Origin: Podospora bellae-mahoneyi
Lineage: Eukaryota > Ascomycota > Sordariomycetes > Sordariales > Podosporaceae
DNA: 64,000 nucleotides
Assembly (NCBI RefSeq): GCF_035222275.1
Contig: NC_085881.1
Span: 2,976,001 to 3,040,000, forward strand
Direction: 5' to 3'
Made by a program: the position numbers and the translations under genes. Positions 24,978 through 34,921 of this stretch are shown here, one piece after another. The first letter of the stretch is position 1. Each line of letters opens with the position of its first letter. The notes beneath the pieces are model-generated. The model was not told the origin of the DNA. It saw only the letters and a program-made list of their open reading frames with translations, and did no database searches.

Positions 24978-26036
24978 TGCTTATATGCATTTTATTTCTC
25001 ATCTAGGGCTAGCCACCTTCCATACTCCTGGAGACTTACAGGTGCCCCAGGTCCCCTTACCGAGGAACAGATCCCTCAGACTCTTCCCGTAGGGCCAACT
25101 AATCACCGTATCTTTTGAGGAACCCAAAACGAATCTTATTACCACACATTTCAACTGGATAAGACTCGGATTCAGACATGTACGACCGGACTACAATGAT
25201 ATCTGGCAACCCACAGATACCACATTGTGTCGACATACAATTAAGATCCATCATTTAGACGTATTCTAGCCTCGAATCTACCTGCAAGAACAGCTATCAA
25301 GCTCTTCTGTACGCTGTGAAGCGACGAGCATGCTTCCAGTATCGAATCTTGGAAAAACCGGCATCACCCGTCATCCTCTAGGTACGGCCCGAAACAACCC
25401 GAATGGAGTTAGGGAGGTATCTTTAGTTCACAGTACCTATCTACTTGCCCATAGACTCCCGATTCGTCTTTTCAAGCCTCCCGGCGAATTTTCCGGCCCT
25501 GGTATCGTGAGGTTACGTGTCCATGCACATATTGCATACCACATCGGGGATCCGGGTTTTGCTGACTTACTACAACGGGGAATCTGCTGCCCTGTGGCGC
25601 AGCCCCAACCACAAGAGTGACACTGCATACACCCATCTTGGATCTCGCGGAGTTGCGGGGAGCCTCACAGTCTTTTCCCCGGAGTTTGATCCGGATTGGG
25701 TATTCCGCCTAATGTCGTCAGTACACCGCGTATACTGGCCACACGGTTCATGCAATGCAGTTGGACCTCACAGTCTGTGGTCAGCTTCGGCCGAGCGGTG
25801 TCCACTTCATCTGATCGCCTGAATAGTGTCTTCAATGTCCCTAAACGGAAATTAGAGCACGACTGAAGGGAACGTCCTAACTCAATCTTTGCGCATCTTG
25901 ACTTCTGCATCACAATGTGCTGCATTTTTCTAACGCACAAGGGGCAGGTGGCCTAACCGGCGACAATCTATGGCAGCTGCAATGTTAACCCCTTATGTCT
26001 CTACACGTTTGGCATCAGGACGGTTTCACAGAAGGA

Positions 26037-26042
26037 TATAAA
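26037..26042 (+). promoter_or_regulatory. TATA box, O-methyltransferase gene
   Basis: TATAAA about 117 bp upstream of the methyltransferase ATG, mirroring the NRPS TATA box at the other end of the shared promoter. Confidence 0.5.
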
Positions 26043-26158
26043 CCCCGTTCCCTTTCTATCAAGATCATCATATCATCAGTTCGCACAACTTTCACAGTAC
26101 ATTTCATCAGCACACTTACGAGTTTTGAATCACCTCGACACATCATACTTTAGTCAAG

Positions 26159-26988
26159 ATGTTGGGCAGTATTCTTCCATTCAACGAGGAGACGGCGGAT
26201 CGCGTCAGCGCCTACTGTGAGAAGAACTCTCATGGCATCCCTGACGCCCTGGTTGAGCACTGGGAGTGGACTCGCACTCGCTTCCCCGATGCCGACAAGA
26301 TGTCTAGTCGTCTTCAGGGCTCCTGGATGATCTTCACTGCTCGTGACCGCAAGCCCAAGAGAAGTAAGCAATCATTATCCATCACCCACACATAGTCCAG
26401 AGCTAACTCTGGTGCTTTAGTCCTCGAGATTGGTTGCTACTCTGGCTACAGTGCCTTGGCCTGGTACGAAGGTACCCGTGACACCAAGGCCGAGATTGTC
26501 ACGCTTGAATACAGCCCCAAAATGATTGCCGCCTCTCGCGAGGCCTTCAAGAAGTACGGGGTCGGTGACCGCGTGAAGCTGATTGAGGGTCCCGCCGAGA
26601 ACACTCTCAAGACCCTGGAGGGCGAGTTTGACCTTATTTTTGTCGATGCCAACAAGGACGGCTATGCTGGATATGTCAAGACGATCCTGGATCAGGGTCT
26701 GCTCTCTGCCAACGGCATCATTCTCTGCGACAACGGTAAGCCCTTCCTCACGTTATTCTCGAAAGCGAATGCTGATTTGAAACAGTCTTTGCCCGTGGCC
26801 TCACCATCGGCCCCGACTGCGCACCTTGGCTCAACGACCACGTCCGCCCTTACTGGAATGGCTGCGGACAGGCATTGGACAAGTTCAGCACCGGTCTCAT
26901 GGAGGACCCCCGCATCGATGTCTTGCTTCTCCCCGTCTTTGATGGTGTTACTCAGATTCGGTGGAAGGACGGGGCTCAGCGGGCTTGA
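26159..26988 (+). CDS. Class I SAM O-methyltransferase (CCoAOMT-like)
   Basis: S-adenosylmethionine-dependent O-methyltransferase of the caffeoyl-CoA/catechol OMT family (methyltransferase family 3), probably methylating a hydroxyl on the cluster product. Exons 26159-26363, 26421-26735 and 26786-26988 give 240 aa, the usual family length. SAM-binding motif I is VLEIGCYSGYSALA-like (ILEIGCYSGYSALAWY), the acidic residue ending beta-2 is in VTLEYSP, and FDLIFVDANKDGY carries the family metal/substrate-binding Asp region, with ILCDN the second. C-terminus VTQIRWKDGAQRA. It starts 1.3 kb from the NRPS in the opposite direction, so it probably shares its promoter. Confidence 0.9.
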
Positions 26989-27681
26989 TGCCGCCACCTA
27001 TTGGGGCCATAAAACATCACGGTTGCTCGGTTCATGTTGATTAGTTTGCTCTTGACACAATACATACAACATCCCCCATCGTACCTCTTGATCCTTTGAT
27101 GATTATTGCCTTCAAGTTGTGATGTGTCCCAGGTATCATTTTTTTGCCACGACGTGCCATGTGCCGAACGATACAGCCGAGCGTGGTGAAGAGAAGGTTG
27201 AGCCAAGACCACGTGGGGGTTCAGCCACGTTGCAGATTGCAGATCTTGATCAGAGACAAAAAATGCCAGATTGAACCATCCAACCAAAGATAAGCATAAA
27301 GAATAAGCGAACTGTTATTTCTGCTGTATCACCTTGTTGGGACCTTCTCGAAGCTGCCAATGATGAGCATGGGCGGAACAATTTCCGCATCCTTCTCGGG
27401 GAAGACCAGATTTGGTATGTTACATCTATGTCCCCTTTGGCTTTCTTCCAGAAAGGTAGATATGCAGCCATCAGTCCATGGCAGTTCCTTCTTCCTGTGG
27501 GGATAGATGTGCATGTAACGTGGATTGACTTATGTAAAGATGTGCTATATATCAGGATGAGTCTGATGGGGCAGGTAGTAGCTACCTATCTAATTGACGT
27601 GTAGATCTCGCAGCCTTCTCCAACCCCATCTTGTAGCACCTACCCTACTCCTTCGTACAGAATATCCCCCCCAAAAGCACA
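26989..27681. other. Intergenic, OMT 3' flank and reductase promoter
   Basis: 690 bp between tandem rightward genes. Contains imperfect GTAGGTAG/CTACCTA-type stretches near 27571-27592. No supported ORF. Confidence 0.5.
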
Positions 27682-28725
27682 ATGGCGCAATCCCTCGCTC
27701 AAACCGGCACCACCTGCCAACTCACCACCCACCCCATCCCCTCCCTGCCCGCCCAATCCCCCCCCGACTCCGTCCTCGTCCGCTTCCTCGCCTCCCCGGT
27801 CAATCGCGTCGACCTCATGGTCCTAAACAACCAATACCCCCTCAAACCAAAATACACCTCCCCTACCACCAACACCCCCATCCCCGGCTTCGACGGCATC
27901 GCCCTCGTTGAATCCTCCACCTCCCCCCTCTTTTCCCCCGGCGACCTCACACTCCCTCGTGACCTCGGCCTCGGAACCTGGCGCACCCACGCCATCCTCC
28001 CCGCCTCCTCCCTCCTCAAACTCCCCCCCAGCGTCAGCACCATCTCCCCCATCGACGCATCCCTCATCCGCTCCGGAGCCCTAATCGCCCACCTCCTGCT
28101 CACCAACCCCTCCACCCCCCTCAAAGCAGGCGACCACATCATCATCTCAGCAGGAACAAGCACAGTCTCTCAGTTCCTCATCCAACTGGCCAAACACCGC
28201 GGCATAAAACCCATCCTCGTCATCCGCGACCGTCCCAATCCAGAACCGGTCAAGGCCGAGCTCCTTGCTCTCGGTGCAGAAGCTGTCCTGACAGAGTCCG
28301 AGGTAGAGGCCGGACTCCTTCTCCCCAAACAGCCCATCATCCTCGCCCTCGACAGCGTCTTTGGCAAAATCGGCGAGCTCCTCGCAGCTTCCCTCGCACC
28401 AGGCGGCAAGTTCGTGCTTGTCGGCTTGTTAGCTGGCCCAAAGGCGAGCATGCAGCTCACGACTCAGCATTTGTTCAACCGGCAGCTCAGTTTCCTGCCC
28501 TTTAGGGGGTCGGAACACCTCAAGAGAATGGGGGACGAGCAGACGGAAAGCTTGATCGGTGAGATTGCGAGAATGTTTGTGGATGGGACGTTGAAAAGGC
28601 CCAGGGTCAAGGTTGTGGACTGGACCACCGCTGGTGAGGGTGAGGTTGAAAAAGCGCTGGAAGAGGCGGTTGAGCTTGCCAAGGGGGAGGCAGGACACGT
28701 CAAGACTGTTTGGAAATTGACTTGA
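27682..28725 (+). CDS. MDR-family enoyl reductase-like (Etr1/MECR type)
   Basis: Medium-chain dehydrogenase/reductase without zinc ligands, closest by eye to the 2-enoyl thioester reductase Etr1/MECR branch, which uses NADPH. Single exon, 347 aa. Supporting features: an N-terminal GroES-like half with ASPVNRVDLMVLNNQYPLKP, PGFDGIALVES, and GLGTWRTHAILPASSLLKLP (the GTWRTH segment is typical of MECR); then the Rossmann half with AGDHIIISAGTSTVSQFLIQ. The usual Gly-rich dinucleotide turn (GxGxxG) is altered to AGTSTVS. The first exon region is C-rich in codon third positions, unlike the weaker bias after 28430. No mitochondrial presequence is evident, which suggests a cytosolic, cluster-dedicated copy reducing an unsaturated intermediate. 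That role is inference. Confidence 0.8.
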   Translation: MAQSLAQTGTTCQLTTHPIPSLPAQSPPDSVLVRFLASPVNRVDLMVLNNQYPLKPKYTSPTTNTPIPGFDGIALVESSTSPLFSPGDLTLPRDLGLGTWRTHAILPASSLLKLPPSVSTISPIDASLIRSGALIAHLLLTNPSTPLKAGDHIIISAGTSTVSQFLIQLAKHRGIKPILVIRDRPNPEPVKAELLALGAEAVLTESEVEAGLLLPKQPIILALDSVFGKIGELLAASLAPGGKFVLVGLLAGPKASMQLTTQHLFNRQLSFLPFRGSEHLKRMGDEQTESLIGEIARMFVDGTLKRPRVKVVDWTTAGEGEVEKALEEAVELAKGEAGHVKTVWKLT

Positions 28726-29042
28726 ACTGAAGACATAGTGAGCACTGGATACCAGATTACCTAGAGGTGTAGAATTTCCAATTAGCGCAAGTATAAGAAT
28801 AAAAAGCTCTGTGGGTGTTTCTCCCAAACCGCCCAAGTTTGCTCGAATTCACAGAGAACTGAAAAAAAGTCCGCCGACATCCAGTCCATTTTGATTTTAC
28901 CAACTTCCCTGTGTGCCCAAACGCGAATGATTCCAACTTTATCACATGTACATTACATGGCCCAGATACCACATTCAAAAGGCGATCACCAATCTGTCAC
29001 TGTTTCCAACACCTCCAATCCAATTCCCGAACCATCAAACTC
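28726..29042. other. Convergent 3' flanks (reductase / MFS)
   Basis: 317 bp between convergent genes; AT-rich, no feature seen. Confidence 0.6.
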
Positions 29043-30974
29043 TTACGCCGCAATGGCCTGAATATTACCAAACATCTTCCGTTGCTAACAAAGCCGTCAG
29101 TCACATCCTCACAGTCAATCAGGAGAGAAAGAATACTCACAGTAAAGCACACCGACAGCACCAAACTAAAAGCAGCCGCAACATAAACAGGAATAAACAC
29201 CTGCCTCAGCGCGACAACAATCGCATCCGTGGCCGCAGCACGCACCCCAGGGGCCAAAGAGCTGAAGAACTCGCCACTGGTCCCCGAGATGGCCATCTGA
29301 AGCTGCTCCCGTGTCGCATCAGGCAGGACAACCATCAGATTCTTGATGGCGTCATTGACAAAGATGGCACCAGCAATCGCAAGACCCAACGCGATACCAC
29401 CCAACTGACCCAGCATCATGAACGAGATCGCATACGCCATGTCCGCCGGCGGGGTGACAGCTTGGATAACAGCATACCCGGCCTGGATAAAGCAACCGGT
29501 ACCAATACCAAGCAGAATCTCGAAGCCGTAGATCTGACCCTCAGGCGTCTCGGTCGTGATGCGAGCTGTGACACGGTTAGTTCCCCTTCCATTGGCAACA
29601 GAACAAGACAAAGACTTACACATCAAAACCCCGCCAATCAATGTCAAAACACTCCCAAAAACATACCACGGCTGGAAGTAACTAAACCTCGCCATCAAAT
29701 GTCCATTCGCAAGAATAGCAGCGCTCAGCACAAAAATAAGCGGCAACAACCTCACCGCCGCCGTGATAGCACTATCGCCCCTTGTGAACTGGAAATACAG
29801 CGGGACATAGTAAATCGGCACGAAGCCAGCCGTGTTCACCGCCGCAGCGCAGCAGAAAAGCAGCACCGCGTTCCAGTTCCTCATGAACTGGATGGGAAAG
29901 ATCCTCGAGGTCAGGTTGGTCAGGATGGTGTAGGTTTGTTGGATCCCAAAAAGGATAAAGAGCGAGAACGCCACGACAAAGAGTGCGATGATCTGCCCGC
30001 TGTCCCAAGCATAAAGCGCGCCACCGAGGTTGGTAGCCATGATCAAGGCCGTGATGGCTCCCATGCTAAGCACAGTTCCGACCCAGTCAAACTCCTTGGC
30101 AAGCGTCAAGGTCTTGGTCCCGGCACGAGGTTTGAAGTTCGGGATCCAAAGGAGGTAGACCGGGGCGAATAGACCAGCGACACAGAGGTTGATGTAAAAC
30201 GCCCACCTCCACGTCGCCGGTGACTCAACAAACGCACCGCCTACCACGGGTCCCAAAACCGTGCCGATACCCCAGACCAGACCGACGAAACTAAGATACC
30301 CGGGGCGCTCGCGGTCGGAGGTATTGACGGAGAGAAGGGTCATGACACCGAGGTACATGCCATTGCCGCCCATGCCGGCAAGGACACGGCCGATGATGAG
30401 GGCGTCCATGTTGGGAGCTGCACCGCAAAGGGCAGAGCCGACGTTGAAGAGGATGGAGGAGAGGATGTACAGCCATTTAGCGTCGAAGAGGCCGTACAGG
30501 CGGCCGAAGGGGAGGACGACTGCTGCTCCACCGAGGAGGAAACTAGACACAAACCATGGTCAGAGACTGTACTCTTGCAGAAGGAGGTCGATGTAAGCAT
30601 ACCCAACAGACAGCCATGGTAGCTTGAGCGCATCCCCAAAATTGTTGACCACGGCCGGTGTGATGTCGGCGACGACTGTGTTGTCGAGGGAGTAGAGGAA
30701 AATGCTGGATAGAATGGCAACGACAACCAAGGCCCACTGTAGGAGGCAAGAAATGTTAGTGAATCCCTCTTATCACACCATATCTCAACCGGCAATGAGT
30801 CCTTACAATAACACCGTGAATGTTTCTTGGTGATGCATTCTGATCAGGTTCTGCTGGCGCGGCAGTCGGTGCACCGGCTTCGAGCTGTGAATCGGAGCTG
30901 TGGCCGTTGTCCGCCGGCAACTCAACGGCGGGATCAAGCGGCTTCTCCTTGAGGGAGGTCGCTCCAGAAGACAT
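29043..30974 (-). CDS. MFS drug/toxin exporter (DHA2-type, 14 TM)
   Basis: Proton-coupled efflux pump of the major facilitator superfamily. Five exons, 30807-30974, 30603-30736, 29620-30542, 29141-29565 and 29043-29084, give 563 aa. The cytosolic N-terminus (MSSGATSLKEKPLDPAVELP) is followed by TM1 with SLDNTVVADITPAVVNNFGD, the DHA2 signature, then FGRLYGLFDAKWLYI (motif A region) and VGLVWGIGTVLGPVVGGAF (motif C, antiporter). The 54-nt intron at 29566-29619 is in frame, so read-through adds 18 residues; splicing restores the usual VLMSRITTETPEGQIYGFEI joint. The final exon encodes QRKMFGNIQAIAA. It lies inside the cluster and is the best candidate for product export or self-protection. Confidence 0.9.
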
Positions 30975-31456
30975 GTTATGGACAGGCGACCCGGGGGTCT
31001 TGGTGGGTATCAGGTTCGACCTTGGGGATTGTAGCAGGACGATTGATGATGTGATGAAAAGTTGTTGAGAGGAAGAGAGCTTGGTCTGGATTAAAAGATG
31101 CAAGATATCGGATTTCAGATTCGCGAGCGCTGCATGTGGCCGGGGGGGGTCGACGATAAAAAGGAGCGCGGTCGATATTGGGCCGACACAAAAATGAACA
31201 CCAAATTAAATCCGCTAATCAAGGAATGCAAATCTTTTGCAAATCCAGTGATTAGAAATGGGTCTTTGGACACATGTTTGGCAGCAAACAAAAAGAAAGG
31301 GAGCAAGAGGGACGGCAAGTCGCAGTTGCTCTCCCATTCAAAACAGGGGTCCACACTGCCCAAAGAGGAAATTGTCTCATGTCACCCTCAGCGTATCATG
31401 TAATCAGACACAGGCTCCATTTTCTACCACAACTATTCTCTGCCTGACAAGCACTC
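30975..31456. other. Intergenic, MFS promoter and CMD 3' flank
   Basis: 482 bp between two leftward genes. Nothing recognisable beyond a short G run at 31143-31149. Confidence 0.5.
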
Positions 31457-32071
31457 TCATTTTCCCGTGACAACTTTCTTCAAGTGCTCCTCCAATCCAG
31501 GAATCTCACCATCCAGGTCGATGCGCAAACCCTTGGTGATGCGCGCAATGAGGACATAGACACCAAGCACGACGTAGACTTCGACCAGCTCCTCCACAGT
31601 CAGCAGCTTCTTCGCCTTCTCAACCGTCTCCTCGGTGTTGTTGTATGTGGCAAGCTGCTCGTCCACGAGTTGCAAAATGGCCCGGTCACGCTCAGTGAAG
31701 ACGGTCTCTTTTGCCAATGCATCGACACCCTTGCCGGCGGTGCGCTTGAGGGCCTCGAATTTCTCTTCAGGCATGCCGTTGATGCGTGCCACTGGAGCGT
31801 TGACGTCCCACTCGTACTCTGCGTCCAGCACAGCCGAGATGCGCAGGACAACGAGCTGCCAGTCGAGAAGCGGCAGAATGCGCCGGTTGCCGTCGAAGAA
31901 ATTGGCGTAGACTCCCATGAGCCTTGGGAAAGATCCATGTGAGTGTCCCAGGAGGTGAAAGATGTTGCGGCGATACGGGAGATGGGTTATCGCCGCTGCC
32001 ACCTCCGGAGGGGCGGTTTGAAGATCAACATAGGGGACAAGGCAGTTCTGAGTCTTGCTAGGGGCAGACAT
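31457..32071 (-). CDS. Carboxymuconolactone decarboxylase/AhpD-fold protein
   Basis: Single-exon protein of 204 aa with the alpha-helical CMD/AhpD-like fold (PF02627-type). Family features: LPYRRNIFHLLGHSHGSFPRLM, LDWQLVVLRISAVLDAEYEWDVN, and the C-terminal helix LVEVYVVLGVYVLIARITKG. The redox CxxC pair of AhpD peroxidases is absent: the position after LRISAVL reads DAEYEWDVN, so a thiol peroxidase role is unlikely. The frame extends upstream to 32098 without an ATG; the first ATG is at 32071. Position between an exporter and a P450 suggests a tailoring role, for example decarboxylation, isomerisation or ring formation; this is inference. The only cysteine seen is near the N-terminus (QNCLVPY). 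Confidence 0.85.
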   Translation of the reverse strand: MSAPSKTQNCLVPYVDLQTAPPEVAAAITHLPYRRNIFHLLGHSHGSFPRLMGVYANFFDGNRRILPLLDWQLVVLRISAVLDAEYEWDVNAPVARINGMPEEKFEALKRTAGKGVDALAKETVFTERDRAILQLVDEQLATYNNTEETVEKAKKLLTVEELVEVYVVLGVYVLIARITKGLRIDLDGEIPGLEEHLKKVVTGK

Positions 32072-33081
32072 GATAGGCAGATTGATTTGATGGTTCACCT
32101 TGCACCGTGAGGCTTCTACTGCACAAACTTTGTACCATTATGTATCCGTCACCTTGGTTCTCAGTTCTACAAGTCCTACAACTACTCCGAGTATGACACC
32201 ATGCGGCGTGCCCCGGTGTCCCAAGTGTGCCGTACGATGCAATACGCCCTGTAGGGTAGTGTGGTCTATGTGGAATCCTGCCACAACTCTTTTTAGACCC
32301 TTCATTTTTCCTCATCCAAAATCATGCATTATCTCCGATGATCGATCCCAGCGCTGCCCTTTGCAGAGATGCCCCCCGAGAAAATTGCCTCTTTGGAAGA
32401 CCAGAAGGTGACCAATCCGATGATTTCAAACGAACCGATGCGCTAACCCGCAATCGGAACTCCGACAAAAATGCCTTTTTAAGAAACCCCACTATTTAGA
32501 TCATTTGCAGGAGCCCCACTCTTCTGCTTACTACATCAGTGCAACGGTTAACTTCCTAATTCGGCCTCGTGCTCGGCAAGGCTTGCCGCATCCTGCGCTC
32601 GTGACACGGGCCGAACCCTACCAATCCCAAGCACGTTATGGCTGATCCATTCCATCCTGCCCTTACCGATTTTTCTATCTCCGGTTTGTGCAAATTATGT
32701 CCGACGAGCCTTGGACCCTTGGTGGTGAACTGCCGAGGTGCTGCCACCTGACAAGCCTTGTACTCCAAAGTACAGCTACGAGGACTACTACATGCGGTAG
32801 CCGTGCGTTTGGCTGGCGAGTGCCTCTCGAGTAGAACACGGGGAGACCCTTTCTCGGACTATCGCAAGAAAGGCTTGGGGGCTGACACGGCTATCGACAT
32901 GCTACAGAGCTGGTGTAGCACGCCGGGAAGGCCCAATGTTGGAGATGGTAGAAATACAGCTGCATATGGCAACGAAGACATGCTGATCAATATTGATTAT
33001 GCCTTCATGTCTTACATGACGAAAAAGGGTATCAACATAGGTAGCTAAGCAGAACCAACACCAACATCACAACTCTTTACA
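32072..33081. promoter_or_regulatory. Divergent promoter region CMD / P450
   Basis: 1.0 kb between divergent cluster genes. No convincing TATA box within 200 bp of either start, unlike the NRPS/OMT promoter. No supported ORF. Confidence 0.5.
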
Positions 33082-34747
33082 ATGCATAACGCCACCGTCA
33101 GCAATACCCATCTCGACGAGCACCAACGACTTCTCGCGTTGAGTTGGAGCTGGGTGCAGCTTCGCCCCTGGACGACAGTACTCATTCTGCTGCTCACCAA
33201 CCTCGTCTGGACGAGATACCGCAGCGGATTGCGACAGATACCGGGCCCCTTTCTGGCGAGCTTCTCCAACTTGTGGAAGCTACGGGCAACATGGAATCAG
33301 AACATGCACCGGGAAAACGTGCGAGTGCACGAAGACTATGGGCCTATCGTGCGGATTGGGCCTAACCATGTCTCGGTGTCAGATGCTGAGAGCATGCAGA
33401 CGATTTACGGGGTCAAGAATGTCTTTCCCAAGGTATATGCGCAGACTCCATAGCCGCCCAGCGTCTATTAGCTAACACCAGCCTACAGAGCGGATTCTAC
33501 CCCCTAGCAGAAGCAGTCTACAAAGGAAAATTCCTCCCCACCCTCTTCACCACCACCAGCAACGACTACCACGCCAAGCTCAAACGCGGCTCCGCCCGCG
33601 CCTTCTCCATGGACGTCGTGATAGGCCTCGAAGAGTACGTAAACAAGTGCATTTCCGTCCTCCTCCAGCGCGTCCGCGACGTCTCCCACAACGGCAAGAA
33701 GCCCCTCGACCCCGTAGCCTGGATGCAGTACTTCGCCTTCGACGTCTTAGGCGAGATCAACTTCTCCAAAGACCTCGGTTTCCTCGAAGCTGGCGCCGAC
33801 AAAGACGGCATCATTGCCGCCATTGGCCAGATTCTAGGTTACGTCTCGTTGATAGGACAGGTGCCGCAGGTGCACAAGTTCCTGCTGGGCAACCCCCTTC
33901 TCGCCAAGATACCCGCCGTGGAGAAGACAAACCAAGTCCTCCAGTTTTCGCTGCAGCAGATCCAAGAGCGGCAGAAGAACCCCGTTCCGAGGAAGGATAT
34001 CCTCACCCAACTCCTCGACACCCATCGCAACGACCCGTCCGCCTTGTCTTTTGAGGAAATCGTCGCTATTACCACGACCAATGTCATCGCCGGGTCGGAC
34101 ACCACCGCTGTTTCGTTGTCCTCGGTTATCTACCATCTGCACAAGTACCCCGCCGCCAAAGCTAGGCTCATCGAGGAGATTGACTCCGTAGCCGCAAAGC
34201 TAGACGGTATCATCACCTATGCGGAAGCTGTCAAACTCCCCTACCTTACAGCTGTTATCAACGAAGCGATGAGGATCCACCCCGCCACAGGGTTCATTCT
34301 TGAACGCATTGTCCCCAAGGGAGGCGTGACACTTCACGGGGTCTACCTCCCCGCCGGGACAGTCGTGGGCGTGAACTCATGGGTTCTACACCGAAACAAG
34401 GATATTTTCGGGGAGGATGTCCACTCTTTCCGGCCGGAAAGGTGGGTGGACGGGGATGAGGGGAAGATTAAGGAGATGAAGAGGAATTTGTTTACTGTGA
34501 GTCCTGCCTGTTGGTGCTATGGGAGTCATCATTTGATGCTAATACTGGCGTGACAAAACAGTTTGGCTACGGCCCCAGAAGCTGCATTGGCAAGAATATC
34601 TCCATCCTGGAGATGTGGAAGGTCGTGTTTGAGCTGTACCGCCACTTTGACATAACTTTGGCCAGTGACAAGGAGTGGACTGTCAACGGGACTTGGTTTA
34701 CGGCGCAGAGTAATATTGAGGCGGTTTTCAAGCCGAGGAAGAACTAG
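33082..34747 (+). CDS. Cytochrome P450 monooxygenase
   Basis: ER-anchored microsomal P450, 514 aa from exons 33082-33432, 33489-34496 and 34562-34747. N-terminal anchor TTVLILLLTNLVWTRY is followed by the Pro-rich hinge QIPGPFLASF. I-helix oxygen-binding AGSDTTA, K-helix ExxR in NEAMRIHPATG, PERW motif in FRPERW, and heme-binding FGYGPRSCIGK are all intact. By eye it resembles the pisatin-demethylase/benzoate-hydroxylase group of fungal P450s. It probably hydroxylates or couples the NRPS product, possibly creating the hydroxyl used by the O-methyltransferase (inference). It converges on the regulator gene with 174 bp between. Confidence 0.94.
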
Positions 34748-34921
34748 GGGGTTACTCTTGCGCGCGCAAGTTGTGTGGACTCAGGATTCAGGGTGGGTGG
34801 CAGTTGGTGTATGCTTGCGGAAATATGACGACATTCTTATTCTTTTGTATCCAACCAAATGCCTGATGAATGTAATGGTGATGTTGAAGTAGATAAATGT
34901 AGATGCAGCATGACTGTCTCA

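Larger units (their letters stand above)
24857..26158. promoter_or_regulatory. Bidirectional promoter, NRPS / O-methyltransferase
   Basis: 1.3 kb shared by two divergent biosynthetic genes. TATAAA elements lie about 116-120 bp from each start codon: 24972-24977 on the minus strand for the NRPS and 26037-26042 on the plus strand for the methyltransferase. A palindromic TCGGCCGA at 25787-25794 is a candidate Zn2Cys6 site. No supported gene inside. Confidence 0.65.
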
